Shown here one piece after another: positions 4,993 through 5,058 of a stretch of DNA of 5,058 nucleotides. The notes under the pieces were generated by a model, which did no database searches, had not been told where the DNA came from, and saw only the letters and a program-made list of their open reading frames with translations. This stretch comes from Clostridium_AB sp036639235 (GTDB lineage: Bacteria > Bacillota > Clostridia > Clostridiales > Caloramatoraceae). Position 1 is the stretch's first letter, and each line of letters starts with the position of its first letter. A program made the position numbers and the translations under genes. The DNA is taken from NCBI RefSeq assembly GCF_036639235.1, contig NZ_JAVWJB010000076.1, positions 1-5,058 of the forward strand, read 5' to 3'.

Positions 4993-5058
4993 AGTTGTAA
5001 CAGGTGGAATAAGTTAGCCTGAAAACCTTATAAGAAGGTGTCAAAAGTAAAAATTTAA

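Noticed and set aside
5025..5039. ACCTT-ATAAG-AAGGT hairpin after the deacetylase gene as a terminator
   Set aside because: The stem has only five pairs and is followed by an A-rich sequence and not a T-tract. The true transcript end may lie beyond the window. I see no gene in the remaining 66 bases after 4992.
1..5058. CRISPR array, tRNA, rRNA or riboswitch
   Set aside because: No regularly spaced repeats and no tRNA-like cloverleaf or rRNA segments were found. The intergenic regions of 166 and 179 bases are accounted for by promoter candidates, a terminator and an inverted repeat, with no recognised riboswitch core.

Overview
The window is very AT-rich, with A/T-ending codons, strong AGGAGG/GGGAGG ribosome-binding sites, mostly TAA stops and short intergenic gaps. 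This points to a low-GC Firmicute, most likely a Clostridium or close relative. The species cannot be named from the sequence alone.

Layout: (i) 42-437, minus strand, a small four-helix membrane protein of unknown function, started by GTG. (ii) 438-603, a 166-base divergent intergenic region with candidate promoters on both strands, including an ECF-like TTAAAC-N17-AGTCTA before the sigma gene. (iii) 604-2320, an ECF sigma factor gene overlapping by 8 nt a gene for a single-pass membrane protein that looks like its DUF4179-type anti-sigma factor. (iv) 2350-3892, a second, diverged copy of the same two-gene cassette. Its sigma gene has shrunk to 107 codons, has lost region 4 and has lost the usual core-binding motif, while its anti-sigma-like partner remains full length. 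(v) 3898-3925, a clear intrinsic terminator. (vi) 4072-4992, a membrane-anchored NodB-family polysaccharide deacetylase with all its catalytic motifs, under its own probable promoter, which overlaps a 9-bp inverted repeat.

How the genes may work together: the four plus-strand genes from 604 to 3892 look like one operon in which a membrane anti-sigma factor holds an ECF sigma factor until an envelope signal releases it. The nearby peptidoglycan-deacetylase-like gene recalls the lysozyme-responsive SigV/RsiV systems of Bacillus and Clostridioides, where a deacetylase is a target. Here, however, a terminator and a separate promoter lie between them, so co-regulation is only a hypothesis. The most unusual points are the asymmetric decay of the duplicated cassette (degenerate sigma, intact anti-sigma) and a run of eight G bases in the first anti-sigma gene, placed just before its membrane segment, where slippage by one base would cut off the membrane anchor and the sensor domain.
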